Shown: positions 33,711 through 45,902, numbered from the stretch's first letter. The stretch is 64,000 bases of DNA from Triglochin maritima (GCA_963682175.1 OY821787.1:25646501-25710500), one strand, 5' to 3'. Numbers and translations: made by a program. Notes: generated by a model from the sequence alone, not told the origin.

Positions 33711-35189
33711 TCAAGTACCTATAATTGAAGATTTTGGTACCCATTTTTGCTTGGGTCCAATCATGTTAGTTTTTGGAACCCAAACCATTTTGGGTTTAGG
33801 TGCCCAAATACTTGATGAAGTTTTATTCACTACAAAATGTTTTCCATTCAAAGTAGTGTGAATAACATGGTTCTTAAAGTTATTAGCATAAAAACCTATA
33901 CCATGTTTATCTAGTGATTGTCTTTGACTACCAATAAGCATATCAAGCATTTTCTTTCCACTTGTGAATTTTTTAAGATCCTTTTGTAATTGAACATTCT
34001 TAGCAATTAGATCTTGAATATCAACACTACATGAAGGTTTTGCATTAAGAGTTGCAATTTCATCAATCAATTGAGTGTTCTCTAATGCAATTTTATCATG
34101 ACTAGCAAGTAATTCATTCTTATCATTCATGATAGATTCAATTTGAGATTGTAGCTCATTGATTTTCTTTCTTGCTAGTTTATTCTTTTGACAAATTTTC
34201 TCAAAATTTTCAAGCAATTCATTGAATTCACATTGAAGTTCATTATATGCATTTGAATCATTTGAATCATGACTAGAGCAAGAAGATACCTCACTATCAT
34301 CGTCTTCTATTGCCATGAAGCACATTGAGGCGAATTCGCCTTCAATTGATGAAGATGATGAAGTGTCCCAAGTAGCTTTAAGAGCTTTCTTCTTCTTCTC
34401 TTTTCTCTTGCTCTTCTTCTTCTCTTTTCTTCTTTCTTTCTCTTCTTTGAGAAATTCCTTAAATTGTTGTGTCGCTAATTGTTCCTCGATATCACTATCT
34501 CCTTTTATCGAATTGGCGACGGCGTGTAGCCCTAAGGATTTCTTGACTCTCTTCTCAATGCGGTCTTTCATTTGTATCTCATATGTCATGAGACTACCCA
34601 TTAGCTCATCGACCGATAATTTTGTGAGATCTTGTGCTTCTTCGATGGCGGTCGTCTTCTCCTCCCAATCGTCGGTGAGTGATCGAAGAATCTTTCGAGT
34701 AATCTCTCCCTTGCTAAAATCCTTGCCAAGTGCTTTAAGAGAGTTAATTATCTCGGTGAAGCGAGTGTGCATCTCACTTATGTTTTCACCGGATTGCATA
34801 CGAAATAATTCATATTTATGCATGAGCAAATTAATCCTAGTTTCTTTCAATCTATTTGAACCCTCATGATGCATTTCTAATGTATGCCAAATATCATAAG
34901 CACTTTCACAACCTCTTACCCTATTGTATTCCCCTTCATTTAACCCACAATACAAGATATTCATAATGCGGGAATTCATCTCCACTTCCTTAATTTTGGG
35001 TTTTGTTAAGGATACAATTTCATCATCATTAGGAGGTGTATATGAGTTTAATATGAATGTCCAATATTTCAAATCATTTGATTGCAAATATATTTTCATT
35101 CTTTTCTTCCAATAGTCATAATTTAACCCATTAAACAAAGGTGGCTTAGATGTGGATAATCCTTCACAATGATTAGAAGTAGATGCCAT
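33711..35189 (-). CDS. Copia-type gag with UBN2 domain, no zinc knuckle
   Basis: A 492-residue intact ORF. It starts MASTSNHCEGLSTSKPP and has FNGLNYDYWKKRMKIYL (DUF4219-like), then a full UBN2 capsid region (about 50-220, with YDIWHTLEMHHEGSN, GENISEMHTRFTEIINSL, RKILRSL and MTYEIQM). In autonomous relatives a CCHC knuckle stands next. Here that place holds a Lys/Arg/Glu-rich run (about 245-275) leading into ALKATWDTSSS. A Ser/Asp-rich region, a coiled coil (about 320-400) and WxPK repeats ending WVPKSSIIGT close the protein. The basic run could replace the knuckle in RNA binding; that is inference. Confidence 0.85.
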   Translation of the reverse strand: MASTSNHCEGLSTSKPPLFNGLNYDYWKKRMKIYLQSNDLKYWTFILNSYTPPNDDEIVSLTKPKIKEVEMNSRIMNILYCGLNEGEYNRVRGCESAYDIWHTLEMHHEGSNRLKETRINLLMHKYELFRMQSGENISEMHTRFTEIINSLKALGKDFSKGEITRKILRSLTDDWEEKTTAIEEAQDLTKLSVDELMGSLMTYEIQMKDRIEKRVKKSLGLHAVANSIKGDSDIEEQLATQQFKEFLKEEKERRKEKKKSKRKEKKKKALKATWDTSSSSSIEGEFASMCFMAIEDDDSEVSSCSSHDSNDSNAYNELQCEFNELLENFEKICQKNKLARKKINELQSQIESIMNDKNELLASHDKIALENTQLIDEIATLNAKPSCSVDIQDLIAKNVQLQKDLKKFTSGKKMLDMLIGSQRQSLDKHGIGFYANNFKNHVIHTTLNGKHFVVNKTSSSIWAPKPKMVWVPKTNMIGPKQKWVPKSSIIGT

Positions 35190-35228
35190 GCTAAATTACG
35201 ATTAAGTAAATGAAATTAGCAACCTAAT

Positions 35229-35240
35229 GCTCTGATACCA
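35229..35240 (-). other. Primer-binding site, initiator Met tRNA
   Basis: TGGTATCAGAGC on the minus strand, two bases after the 5' LTR end. Confidence 0.92.
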
Positions 35241-35242
35241 AT

Positions 35243-36755
35243 TGTTAGGATCTATGGCCCTCTAATCGATAGAAAAATGCGGAATTAAAAATATTAATCG
35301 AAGGATTAAGGAAGAGACAATTGCAAACCACAAATTCGTCGACACCGGAGTTTAGAGAGGTTCGGCACCCACACCCGGGTCCTAGTCCTCCTCGCAAGCC
35401 TCGCTCGATCCCCCGAGCCTCGCTTACGGTTCCACTAACCGATCTCCGTTCCGGGCCGAGACCAACGCCGTTTACAACACCGAGCCTCGCGAACAACCTC
35501 GCCTCGCTCGTGTCTCCTCTCACAACCCGAGAGGGAGCTTCCTCGAAGCTTTACAACTTGGTGATTCTTGAATAAGGAATTGGAATCACAATCTAACTAA
35601 CACTCTATACTTGAGCACACTTGGATATGATATGGAATTGGATATGCAAGTGGTGAAGTTTAGGCTTGAGTGTTGTGGATTGAGAGCTTGAAGATGGAGA
35701 GGATTTGGCTTTGAGTATTGGATAGATAGGAAGTGTTCAAGATCTCCAAAGCAACCAAATGAGGTCCTATTTATAAGCCTTTAAGCTCATCTAGCCGTTT
35801 GGGAGTTGGTGGGGAATGGACCAATGAGAAAGCAAGATGTGACTTAAGCTCGGCCAGAAATCGAGACAGATTCGGTCGACCGTTATCCACACGGTAGTCC
35901 GAAACATTGGTCTGAACAAAGAACTCGGTTGACCGATTATGTATCAGATCACCGTTCACCAACCTCCAGTAGCTTTTATCTATTTAGCCCTAATTAAATT
36001 TGGTTCACCGAAGTCCATTCGGTTCACCGTTCCAAGGTGGACAGTAGAATTGATTGGGCTCTGATCTACTCAAGTTCGGTTGACCGTGTATACTTCGGTA
36101 TACCGAAGTAGCGCGGGAATTGCGCTGACAAAGCGTGGGAGATTGGTTTACCAATAACGGTCAAGTTAAATAGCCGTTGGTCTCCTAAAGCAATATGATT
36201 CGGTTGACCGAATGAAGTTCGATGTACCGAATATGGATAAGTCAATTTGGCTTTAGGTCAAGATTTAAATACGACCGTTGGAGCAAAGTCCAAAACCGGT
36301 CCAGGCTAATTCGGTCTACCGAAGGCGGTTCGGTATACCGAGGTGGTTATTCCAGGGAACACCTAAAGGATTTTACACGGTTGACCGCAAGGAGTTCGGT
36401 GGACCGAACTCTACAAGATTCGGTTTACCGAGAAGGGTTCGGTTAACCGTGGGGATACGGGACAGAATCTTAATATGCTCAAGTTTACATTAATCCTTAG
36501 GACTCAAATTATACTACATTACATATTGGTCCAAAGCTTGATTACATGTCTTGAGTCTTTATCTTCTTGTCCCCAAGCTCCTTAGCTTGATTCTTCATCA
36601 ACCTATTAAGAATATCGCAAGTACACGAATATATATGCAATGCATGTATTCATGTTTGCTTACTTTGATTGTCTAGGTTGATTGATTAAATATAGATTAA
36701 GATTAGATTACTTAATCATCAAAACTAAATAAAGATTAAGGCTAAAAAGCCAACA
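35243..36755 (-). repeat. 5' LTR of element B
   Basis: 1513 bp, offset 3645 from the 3' LTR. TATA at 35767-35775. The same eight dyad pairs start at 35873; two dyads have lost one arm base relative to the other LTR. Confidence 0.92.
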
Positions 36756-36857
36756 ACTCATTGTAGGAGAAGCAAAACCAAAAAAACTGGAACTTATCCA
36801 GATAAACTATAATGTTGTAAAAGTTATCCCAACCCTTGGCAAATCTGATACAGAATG

Positions 36858-38047
36858 TGTAGGATTTCGTGTCCCTATGTATGTGTATATTTTAAAAAAA
36901 TAATAATACAAACATACAAGATCGATTTCATATTTTCATTGATTTTACGTACATGTATATGTTTATTCTAACAGGGTCAAACTCTAGTCAGTCCATGACT
37001 CATCAAATTTAATTTAAGCCCCCTACAATCTCACCATTGGATCTTATTTACAGTTAATCTCACCATTCATTAGCATAACCGTTTTTTCTTAATCTACCTT
37101 ACAATTTGAAATGTGTGGTGGATATTCTGGGAGCCCTGGGCTCACTAGAGAATTCCTGTATTCTAATATCATGCATTCCTATATATATTAAAATAAACAA
37201 AAAAGAGAGGATCATACACAAAGGTTCTCTAAAACCTTTCAAAAGATCCAGTGTTTCGTTGCTCGTTGAATCGTCCACCGATTCGCCTCCAAGTGTTCAC
37301 CAAACTCTAAACAAGATTAGAGAGAAATGAGCTAGTCAATCAATCTCTAATTAAGCCTTGAATCTAGCTAATAACCCCTCTTGAAGCTCCTGAGATTTCT
37401 ATCTCCAAAACTTAAAACTATTAAGAGATTTTCGTGGTGATTAAGGAAGGGATTAGAGAGAGAATTATATTGCATGTCATAAAACAAGTAGGATGAGGGG
37501 TCCTTTTATAGGCTCCCAAAACATCCATATCAAGAATTTTTCTCCAGTCATGTTTTTTTTGTTTTTTCTCTCCTAAAATTATTCCCCAATTGCCACATAA
37601 TCATCCTCAAAAACATTTGATAGCTTTTGACAATAATCAAATCAAGCACTTCTTGAGTGAAAAGATATTAGTCTCATATCTTAGGATCCAAGACACAGTA
37701 AAAACATTAATGACACGAAACACAATTACATAATGTTTTACTTGTTAGGTCTATTCAATATATAAAAGTAATATTTTCCTCTTTTATATACTCGTGTCGT
37801 CAATTATTTGTAGAGCTACAACAATCGATGACCAACACGACAATCTTATCTCGGTAATTAATGTTCCATGTGAATAACTTTTATTTATGTAAACCATTAT
37901 CTTTTAGAGCTCTACGGTTAAGGACCAAACGCTTCTTCCTTAACACTTCCAAAAGACGAATACCATAATCAAGGAGCAAAATGTTTGCACATCCAATTCA
38001 TAATAATTGACATATAAAAGTAAAACTTTTAGAACACATTCCTTTCA
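36858..38047 (-). repeat. Solo LTR of the 2.1-kb family, internally deleted
   Basis: A perfect 5-bp duplication GAATG (36853-36857 and 38048-38052). The ends are TG...CA when read on the minus strand (TGAAAGGAATGTG to AATCCTACA). Compared with 59621-61533 it lacks about 0.9 kb (the dyad part) and has an extra roughly 200 bp near 36975-37165. Confidence 0.88.
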
Positions 38048-38559
38048 GAATGTAATGTCTATTTGTATTTAGTTGTTGTCGGAATACCATCACATATCTA
38101 GTCTTTTATATGTGTATATTGGATGTGTGATCCACAACCTCAGGTACCACCAATGTTATTATGTAAATATCTGACTCAAATCAACTTCATTAAATAGTAC
38201 TGTGACATTAGAAAGTAAAAATATTAGATATATCAAACGCACATCTAGCAAACTTCACAAGGAAAGAGTAGATATCCACCAAGATCTTAATTTCTAGAGA
38301 TATGTCCATGTTGATTAATTGTTGACCAACAGATATGTCTGTATATTAAAGCACGAAGTGAAATGAAGTGTTGAAAAAGATGTAGAAGGTTGTCATCACC
38401 ATCATCTTACATTAAATGTGGTGAGAGAATGTGATGATTAAAACTATTTCTTCTTTAAACAATAGGAAGAGAATATGATTTGCATGTGAGAGATGTTCTT
38501 TAAACAATAATGTAATGATTACAACCATTTAAATAATAGGTAGACATATTACCAACCTA

Positions 38560-39330
38560 TATCTGGACATCCAGATATTTGATTATGATATATCTAGTTC
38601 AAAGATATATCTGAATGACTAGATATCCATATATTTCCTGACATGTCCAACAAATCTAAACGCAGACATCGATCTGTTGCCAAAAATCAGTTTCATAAAC
38701 TTCAATCTATATCCAAATGATAAATGTAGACACCCTATATATTTGCAAACATCATACCATTTTGGAAAATGTTGGGTGATATATGTCTGGATAAGTGATG
38801 ATACAAGACAATTGTGTATTGTCCAGCTGTTTGATAATTTCTATGTATGTCTAGACAAAGTCAGTTACCCATCGAAAAAGTAAATGGTATGTAGACAACA
38901 TAAGTGACGCACTAATACATATTATTCTATATCCTTCTATATTTGGAAAAGGTGAGATGACATATGTCTGGATAAGTGATGATACAAAATAATTGTATAT
39001 TGTCCAACTGTTTTATATCATTTATGTATGTCCTGACAAAAATGTTATTTTGCAGAATGTTTATCAAACATATTATCTATATGTAGGCATGTGAACATGT
39101 ATCTAAAAACTCATGGTTGTTCAGATATTTGATTATGATATCTCTTTTTTATTTATTTATTTTATATCCAGAAATGTTTGACATGTCCAGCAAGCACGAA
39201 CGTAGGATAATATATGTCTGGAATAGTGAGGATACAAGTTTGGGTAGATGTAGACATATTGTCAACCTATATCTGAATAACTGGATATCCAGATATTTCA
39301 TAAAGATATATCTTGTTTGGTGAAGGCAAG
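38560..39330. repeat. ATATCCAGATAT-rich repeat, right part
   Basis: A module starting ATATGTCTGGATAAGTGATG at 38777 recurs at 38961 (period about 184) and, diverged, at 39209. Between copies are palindromic ATATCCAGATAT words. Confidence 0.65.
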
Positions 39331-40269
39331 AAGAGGTCAAATGGAGTGTTGAGGAAGGTTGCAGGACATGAGTGCATGACATCATCTCCTATTACATTCC
39401 ATTAATTTTTGGTTGTAACATGTGATGATTTGTCTGTATTTCTCCATTAAACAACGAGAGAAGTTGACAAACCGGTTTTTTCACACAAGTTGGAGGATTT
39501 GTGCGGTTTGCCCAAAATATTCCAGGTGGAAAGTTCTGATAGGGTGGACACCACGTGAATGCAACATGTGTGTGGGAAGAGAGTGAAGCCCAAAAAAGAG
39601 CAAAAAATGGAGCCCGTTGAGCATTTTCCATATGTCAAAGAACAAGGAAGTTTTAGTTCGGTTCTAAAATACACTCAACCCACATTATGACTAAAATGTA
39701 ATATTGTTTAATTTTGTGACCCAACATGAAAAATCGGTTTGATTCGAGCTATGATCCCCTCTGCTACATTAACTGGAGCTCATTTCCAAGTTTAACAGTA
39801 ACTTAAGGATCTACCTGTTGAATTCTCTGTTACATTGAGTACGTTTAAACCTTCCCAAATTTTAAATTATTCAAGTAAAAGAGACGTTTGCTCTGTTTAA
39901 TAGTCTTTGACTCATTTCTCACAGAAAATATATTGCTGAATAGTTAATCCACAACACATCGCTTTGAAGAGTAATTGGTCATTTGTCTAACATAGGATTG
40001 CATACAATCTCAAATTTGCAAATGAACTACGTTAGCATTAATCAACTCCTTCAAAATTTGAGAATTCAAAATTTGTTAGAACAGAACAGGACCACCTTAT
40101 AAGTAATAACATAATAATACAATTTCGGCTATAGGGACTGATACTCGGACAAAAAAAAGAGCCTTCAAGCCTAACACTCTGCTTGATCTATCTCTTCTTC
40201 AACTCAACAAGGTGCCTTAGCCGACTTGATCAAGATGCAGAAAATCATTTTGTCTATTGGATTAGAAGT
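39331..40269. other. 3' flank of MAT1
   Basis: Short minus ORFs at 39392-39674 lack known motifs. The MAT1 3' UTR should lie in the last few hundred bases. Confidence 0.4.
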
Positions 40270-43200
40270 TCATAACCATATGCTGCTGAATGCTTCTTCA
40301 AGTGCTCGCCGCTTGCTGATTTCTGGAGTCCATCCTCCAGCTCGGGCCCCTCTTTCAGCTTTTAATCTCAATGTTTCCTCATCTTCTGCTCCATGCATAG
40401 GATCCGTAGGAGCACTGCCCAGAGGGAGAGGCTGCGTTGGTCGAGGCTGTCCAAGGGCACCACCGGGATGAGCAGTCGGGGCATAATGCCCCTGTCCTGC
40501 CATATTATTGTTCATTTGGGAGCTTGGTCCAGCATTCTGAGATTTCATCACAAACAAGTAGAAGTTAAAGTATGCAAGTGAGTTCATGAAGTCTAAAAGG
40601 TCTTATTGGAATATATATCGGAGGAACACAACCAAAATCAGCTACTGCAGGTTAGAATAGCTATATTGAGAGAAAAAGGCATGAGTGAAATATTATCATA
40701 TCAGAGGTTTAGAACATCGGTTTGATTCATAGGTTCCTCTTTCTCGCTGATGGCACTGGGAAAACTGATGGATGGCTACTCCAAAAAGAAATTGACGCAG
40801 AGCATATTTGTGAGTTTAGATGAATAATGATGACATCTTCGACCTACGTTCAAATCTTTGGTGTTTAATATCCTTGTTGCCTACAAAAACGTATAACAAA
40901 AGCTTACCAGGACACTCGTTACTAGTGCCAAAATACAAACTGAGAATTTCAAGATATTATAAATGATTTTCTATTCTGAATAGAAGATAATGAGTTAAAA
41001 CCCAGCACTGAGAGTGTAGTGATTAAACTGATAAATTTATATGACAACTCATTGTCAGAAAATCAGCTACTGGTTGATTAAGTTTTCCACCTAACCTTAA
41101 AACTGTCTTTTACCGAGGAAATTAGGAACAAATATTCTTTTGAATTATGTAAACAATCTTAGATTATCGAAAATGATCAACAACCTATTTATAAGTTTAT
41201 TAGATTCTGAGACACCAAATGCAAATTCATTAAATAAACTACAAGTATTCGACCAAATTCGTATATTGAGTGTTTTAAAATTTATTGTAAGCCACAAAGT
41301 TTACCAAGCATCATGTTAAATCGTACTCCAAGTATCAATATATTTTGGTTATGGTGTATAAATCAAGTAGAAATTATGAGATTTAGAGAGGCAGCGTTAA
41401 ACCTCCAAGTAACCAACAAGCTTTTAATCCATATAGCGGATGCTATATTTTGTCATATGCAAATACGTCAACTAGTCCTAATACAATATTTGCAGGAATT
41501 CAATTTCATTTTTTCCCCTTGAAAATAAATTTCGTATCACCTGCCAGAACCGTGATTCTTGTTGAGATTCATTTTTAGCCTTTGCCAACTAGTCTGGGAC
41601 TAAAGGTTTCATTGTTGTCGAAGAAGAAATTTCGTACTCAAATCTCTCCTGACAATGGTGTAAAAAAGGAGCCAATTGCAAATTCTAGTCTCCCAATAAA
41701 TGCTACTTCATGGTATTAGAACTTGGAACTCCTTCCAATTTTTATGTCAAAGAAAAGAAACGAGAACTAACAAAAATGGCAGTTCATTATAAAGATAACT
41801 GCACAGCATAGCAAGCATTATACTAACCAAGTCTATCACATCGTCCTGAACAGGTCCCTTGCTGGCCTTTAGAGCAGCTGCCAGCTCTTCAGCCTGTCGT
41901 ACAAAAAAATATAATAACATAAAAAGATCAAGAGGTAAAAATGGCTAAAGAGTTTGAAAAAGAAAGGTCATACAATGCTATAAAAGGTTATTCAAAAAGT
42001 CAAGACAACACCTTGCACAAAGAGAATAGACAATTTGTTTAAATCACCTTGCGAGCTTGAGCAATAATTATCTGCTCAGCATTTTCTTGCTGATATTTTG
42101 CAATTTTCGCTTCAATTGTGGGAACATCTATGCCTTCAATAAGATCGAAGGCTTCAACCATAGCGTAAAAGATAACAAGTCAAAACAACATCCAGCATAG
42201 AGGGTAAAGAAATGGTTTGGTTCTTCATACTTACTCATATCTTCAACTTCTTCCAAGTAATCATTGTAGTCTCTTAAAGATGGGAAATCATCTTCCCTTT
42301 TGTTAAATCTGCAGACAGAAACACTCAAATGCTATAAATAATACAAAGGACTCAAAAGAAATGGTGATCGAATAAAAGACGATTTCTAATACACAGTCTA
42401 AATGATTACTTACATACTCCTCAGGTGTTGGTACTCTTCATACGAGCAGCCAGCTTGACTACTTAACTATAGAGTAAGAAAGGAATTGGACCATATTTTG
42501 AATTTTTTAGAGCAATATATCATGACAAACCCAAAGAAAGAAACACCAAATAAACCACATCAACTTCTTTGACCTCAGAGAAAATGATCTAGCATCTTTT
42601 TTGTTAATAGTAATATAGTATGATCTATCATCTATTTGGACCAATCAAAATTCAGTAACTTATTCAGAATAACCGAACATAACTTTCTTCTCCGTATGGA
42701 AAGCCTTTGTTTTCTCATTTCCTTACGGAAACCCATAACAGAACACAAAATATTCTCCTTAGTATGTAACTTAAATTTATCACAGCAATGATAAAGACAA
42801 ATCACACAAACCCTGGGAAAACGAAATCAACTTGATTTGCATGATTTCTTGGGGTTCTAAATCCAATTTGCTGATCAAACTCCTAAGTACCCAAATCCAA
42901 AATTCAGATGACAAATTCTATGTCTATTTGAGCACACCAAAATTCAAGCATGTTTCCACAATAGTGGATTACCATTACGAAACTTAATTTCCCTTTCCTC
43001 GATGACTTCCCACTAGTGAAAACTGAGGAAAAAGGATAACTCCAATCGACCAATCACAGTATATTTAGGGGTTGTGAATCCAACTTACTAATCAAACCAA
43101 ACACTGAACACTGAAATCCCCAGAATACTTCAGGTAACGTATTCCATCATCTATTTGGGCACATCAAAATTCAAGTGTTTCCCCAACAGTTTATTATCAC

Positions 43201-43986
43201 CACTCAACTCAATTTTTGCTTGCCTTGATAAAAATTATGAATGAATTCACAGTAAAACTCACTTCTTTTTTTCTTTTGTTTTTGATCGGTCAGAGTAAAA
43301 CTCACTTCCATGGTATGTAATAATAATTTGCCACAAAAAATTTAATGACAAATAAAATAATACAAATCCTAAGAAAAAAACCCAACCCCATTAATTTTAG
43401 GGCTTCCAAATCCAACTTGCTGATCAAAACCCTAAACATCGAAATCCCCAGCCCTTAAGGTAACTAGGTAATGTATTCCATCTTCTGTATCGGCACATCA
43501 AAATTCATGCATTCTCCCCACCAGTTTATTAGCGCTACTCAACTCAATTTTTACTTGATAAAAAATGTTAAAGGGTGCAGAGTAAAACTCACTCATTTGA
43601 AATAAAATATTTTTAAGGGCTAATGATACAAATCCTAGCCAACCAAAAAACAAAACAAAAACAATCCCATTATAATTAAGGGTTCCAAATCCAACTTGCT
43701 AATCAAAACCCTAAACACTGAAATACCCAGAACGTCAGGTAAGGTATTCCTATTCCATCATCTATTTGGGCACATAAAAAAACAGGCCTTCTCCACACCA
43801 TTTGATCACAACCCAAATCCGAAAGCTTTCGAACATATTTTTTCCCATCATCTACTTAGTTGGGTACATCAAACTCAAGCATATTGTAATAGCAAGAGGT
43901 GCAAGAGAGAAAGGTTACATGTTGGCGATCCTCTTTCTGATGGCCATCTCTTTGGCGAAGGAATTGGAGCCGGAGACAACGACCAT
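40270..43986 (-). CDS. MAT1: MAT1, CDK-activating kinase / TFIIH assembly subunit (RING-less form)
   Basis: Five exons on the minus strand: 43919-43986, 42235-42308, 42048-42151, 41828-41893 and 40270-40536. All have GT...AG introns and sum to 579 nt (192 residues). The N-terminus reads MVVVSGSNSFAKEMAIRKR. NIFNKREDDFPSLRDYNDYL and the following acidic motif are the MAT1 core. DVPTIEAKIAKYQQENAEQI and AEELAAALKASKG form the coiled-coil segment. The last exon is Gly/Pro/Gln-rich and ends ISKRRALEEAFSSIWL, the conserved C-terminus. MAT1 holds CDKD and cyclin H together in the CAK module of TFIIH, for cell-cycle CDK activation and RNA polymerase II CTD phosphorylation in the nucleus. The RING domain that begins animal and yeast MAT1 is not encoded here; plant annotations I recall are similarly short. 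Intron 1 is 1.6 kb. Confidence 0.93.
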
Positions 43987-44014
43987 GGCAGCCGCCGGCG
44001 AGATCAGGCGTCGT

Positions 44015-44056
44015 TCAGTCGATGCGCTTATTTGTTCTCGAACCGGATCCAATCAT
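44015..44056 (-). promoter_or_regulatory. Upstream ORF in the MAT1 leader
   Basis: ATG at 44056 opens a 13-codon frame (MIGSGSRTNKRID) closing at 44015, 28 bases before the MAT1 ATG. A shorter six-codon ATG frame lies further up, near 44128. Such frames can lower translation of the main ORF. It counts only if transcription starts upstream of 44056, which is unproven. Confidence 0.5.
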
Positions 44057-44859
44057 ATTCCCTTTTCGGCTCGACTCGCTGGTGATGGGGTTGCTCACCA
44101 CGCCGATTCTACGCGAAACGCGATTTCATGACATAAAATGAAATGAAGTTAGAGCACCCTTTAACGGATGCTCTTTGCTCGGGCGCCCGAGCAGCCCGGC
44201 ATGCCCAGGGTGGGACGCCCTGGGCGCATTTCCGGGTGGCAGGCCGTCCGGGAATGCGCCTAGGGTGCTCGGGCGGGGGCACGTGGCCCTCCCATTGGCT
44301 AATGTATTAATTAAGTAAATTGAATTAAATTAATTAGGTATTGAAAAATAATTGAAAAAATATTTTATGATTAATTATCTTTTTTAAATTTATTTAGATA
44401 AAATTAAAATTAAAAAGATCATTAACAAAATAAGAAATAGTAGTACAATACTCATACACTTCGGAAACAAAATATAATACAAATACAGATTACGAAATAC
44501 AACAAAAATAAGGAAAGGAAAGACAGTCTTCCTACGGATACGAAATTTAAACTACCAGAATACTGATAAACTACAACAGGCATATTGATATTACAAATGA
44601 AAACATGAGTACCTACAGATATCCTTGTGCTTTAGCCCACTCCTTGAGTTCAGCAAGTGTTTCTTTATCGAATTCGTCCTTGTTTTCCTTCTTCATCAGA
44701 GCAAATAAGACATCAAGTTTCTTGCTGTTGAGTTCCCTTTAGAAATTCGCTTCAGCTTCGATACGTTTCCTCTCCACCCGTTCTTCGTAACGCAAATATT
44801 TTTCCTCTTTCACTTTTGCGTCATATTCAATTTGTTTCCCCAATTCTAACATATCAGGA

Positions 44860-45819
44860 TCAAGTTGTGCCTGAAATGGTTGTTTCCCCTTCTTTTTTAG
44901 CTTTCTTAACACCTTCAAGACGAGGATATGTTTCGAACATCATTTCAACTGTTGAAGGTGTTGCGTGACACTCATCGTCGTCGGTGTTTTTTCTTTTCCC
45001 GCTGCTAAAACTCTCCGGATTTTCTACAACCACGTTTCCTGTGGGAAGTCCAAGCGCAACAGACTCCCATTTAGGGTACCTGCGTAACAAAAGCCACACA
45101 TGCATGTACTGAAATTTGGCGTTGTGTGTTCGTTTATAGATGGTGTGCGCATCATGGATGACATCGTCCTCGTTGTAACCACTTCTCTTCCTCCGCACCG
45201 CCTGGTCGAAGCAACCGACCCATTGGTTCACAGATGGCGATGTACGCCTCCATCGCCCCTTCAATGATTCATCGTTACGCTCTACTACACCTGGCTCGCC
45301 TGAGTCATTGAAGATGCGCTCCACACGTCTCCAGAAGGACTTCATTTTTTGGTTTGTCCCAACCACAACATCGCCACTTACAGCCATGTAAGCCAAGACG
45401 AGTCGTTGATCCTCTTGTGTGGACCACGATTTTTGCGACCTCATCGTCGTGGTTTTGCGTGTTCCCTCACGACTTGTAGGTGGAACGACATTTTCGTCAT
45501 TCACATCAGGTGTAATGCGGCTTGCATTTCCACTACTTTCGCCACTTAGGAGGCGAGTATACATACTCATTGGGAATTGAGTTTGCCCTTCTTCCTGAGT
45601 TGGTGGTTGGTATTGATTGTGCGGGTAGAAACCTGGGTGTGGGAAAGATTGGTTCTGGTGGGACGGGTGGAATCTTGGTTGTGGGTTAAATTGACTTTGG
45701 TATAACGGGTGGAATCCTGGTTGTGGAACATTTTGGTAGGGGAAAAAGTGTTGTGTTGGGGGTGGACGACGTGGAGATCGTCGGTACTCTGGTGAACCAT
45801 TATCTTCTGAAGATGACAT
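44860..45819 (-). CDS. PIF/Harbinger ORF1 protein (Myb/SANT-like)
   Basis: A 319-residue intact frame from MSSSEDNGSP, chosen because a TATATATAC box lies about 70 bp upstream and known ORF1 proteins begin this way; the frame stays open to 46116. Residues about 20-90 are Pro/Gln/His-rich with FxPHxGF-type reiterations. About 130-230 form the Myb/SANT-like trihelix (SWSTQEDQRLVLAYMAVSGD, SFWRRVERIFND, LKGRWRRTSPSVNQWVGCF), followed by the NAM-associated C-terminal part (KFQYMHVWLLLRRYPKWE). These proteins bind the element ends and help import or recruit the transposase. It ends GETTISGTT. The frame being intact suggests recent activity or a young copy. Confidence 0.85.
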   Translation of the reverse strand: MSSSEDNGSPEYRRSPRRPPPTQHFFPYQNVPQPGFHPLYQSQFNPQPRFHPSHQNQSFPHPGFYPHNQYQPPTQEEGQTQFPMSMYTRLLSGESSGNASRITPDVNDENVVPPTSREGTRKTTTMRSQKSWSTQEDQRLVLAYMAVSGDVVVGTNQKMKSFWRRVERIFNDSGEPGVVERNDESLKGRWRRTSPSVNQWVGCFDQAVRRKRSGYNEDDVIHDAHTIYKRTHNAKFQYMHVWLLLRRYPKWESVALGLPTGNVVVENPESFSSGKRKNTDDDECHATPSTVEMMFETYPRLEGVKKAKKEGETTISGTT

Positions 45820-45902
45820 TGTGAGATTATGATAGAAGAAGTAAGATCGGAATAGAGGTGAGTAGAGAATTAAGGTGGTTGGGGTATATATATTCAAGTA
45901 GT

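Larger units (their letters stand above)
31598..36755 (-). mobile_element. Copia-type gag-only retrotransposon B
   Basis: A complete 5158-bp element. The LTRs (31598-33110 and 35243-36755) are both 1513 bp and differ at about eight places, so it is older than element A. Minus-strand order: 5' LTR, TGGTATCAGAGC primer site, gag, AT-rich tail, purine tract, 3' LTR. No pol. Both flanks read ACTCATT (31591-31597 and 36756-36762): 7 bp where copia integrases usually give 5. Confidence 0.92.

Noticed and set aside
34315..34869. 184-codon plus ORF
   Set aside because: It is the antisense of the element B gag (Lys/Glu-rich region read as Phe/Ser-rich).
37106..37330. 74-codon ORF repeated at 59630-59920
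   Set aside because: The repetition comes from the shared solo LTR, not from a gene.
43696..44131. Plus-strand ORFs of 129 and 109 codons over the MAT1 first exon
   Set aside because: They are the reverse strand of MAT1 exon 1, leader and intron; no family is recognised and MAT1 explains the sequence.
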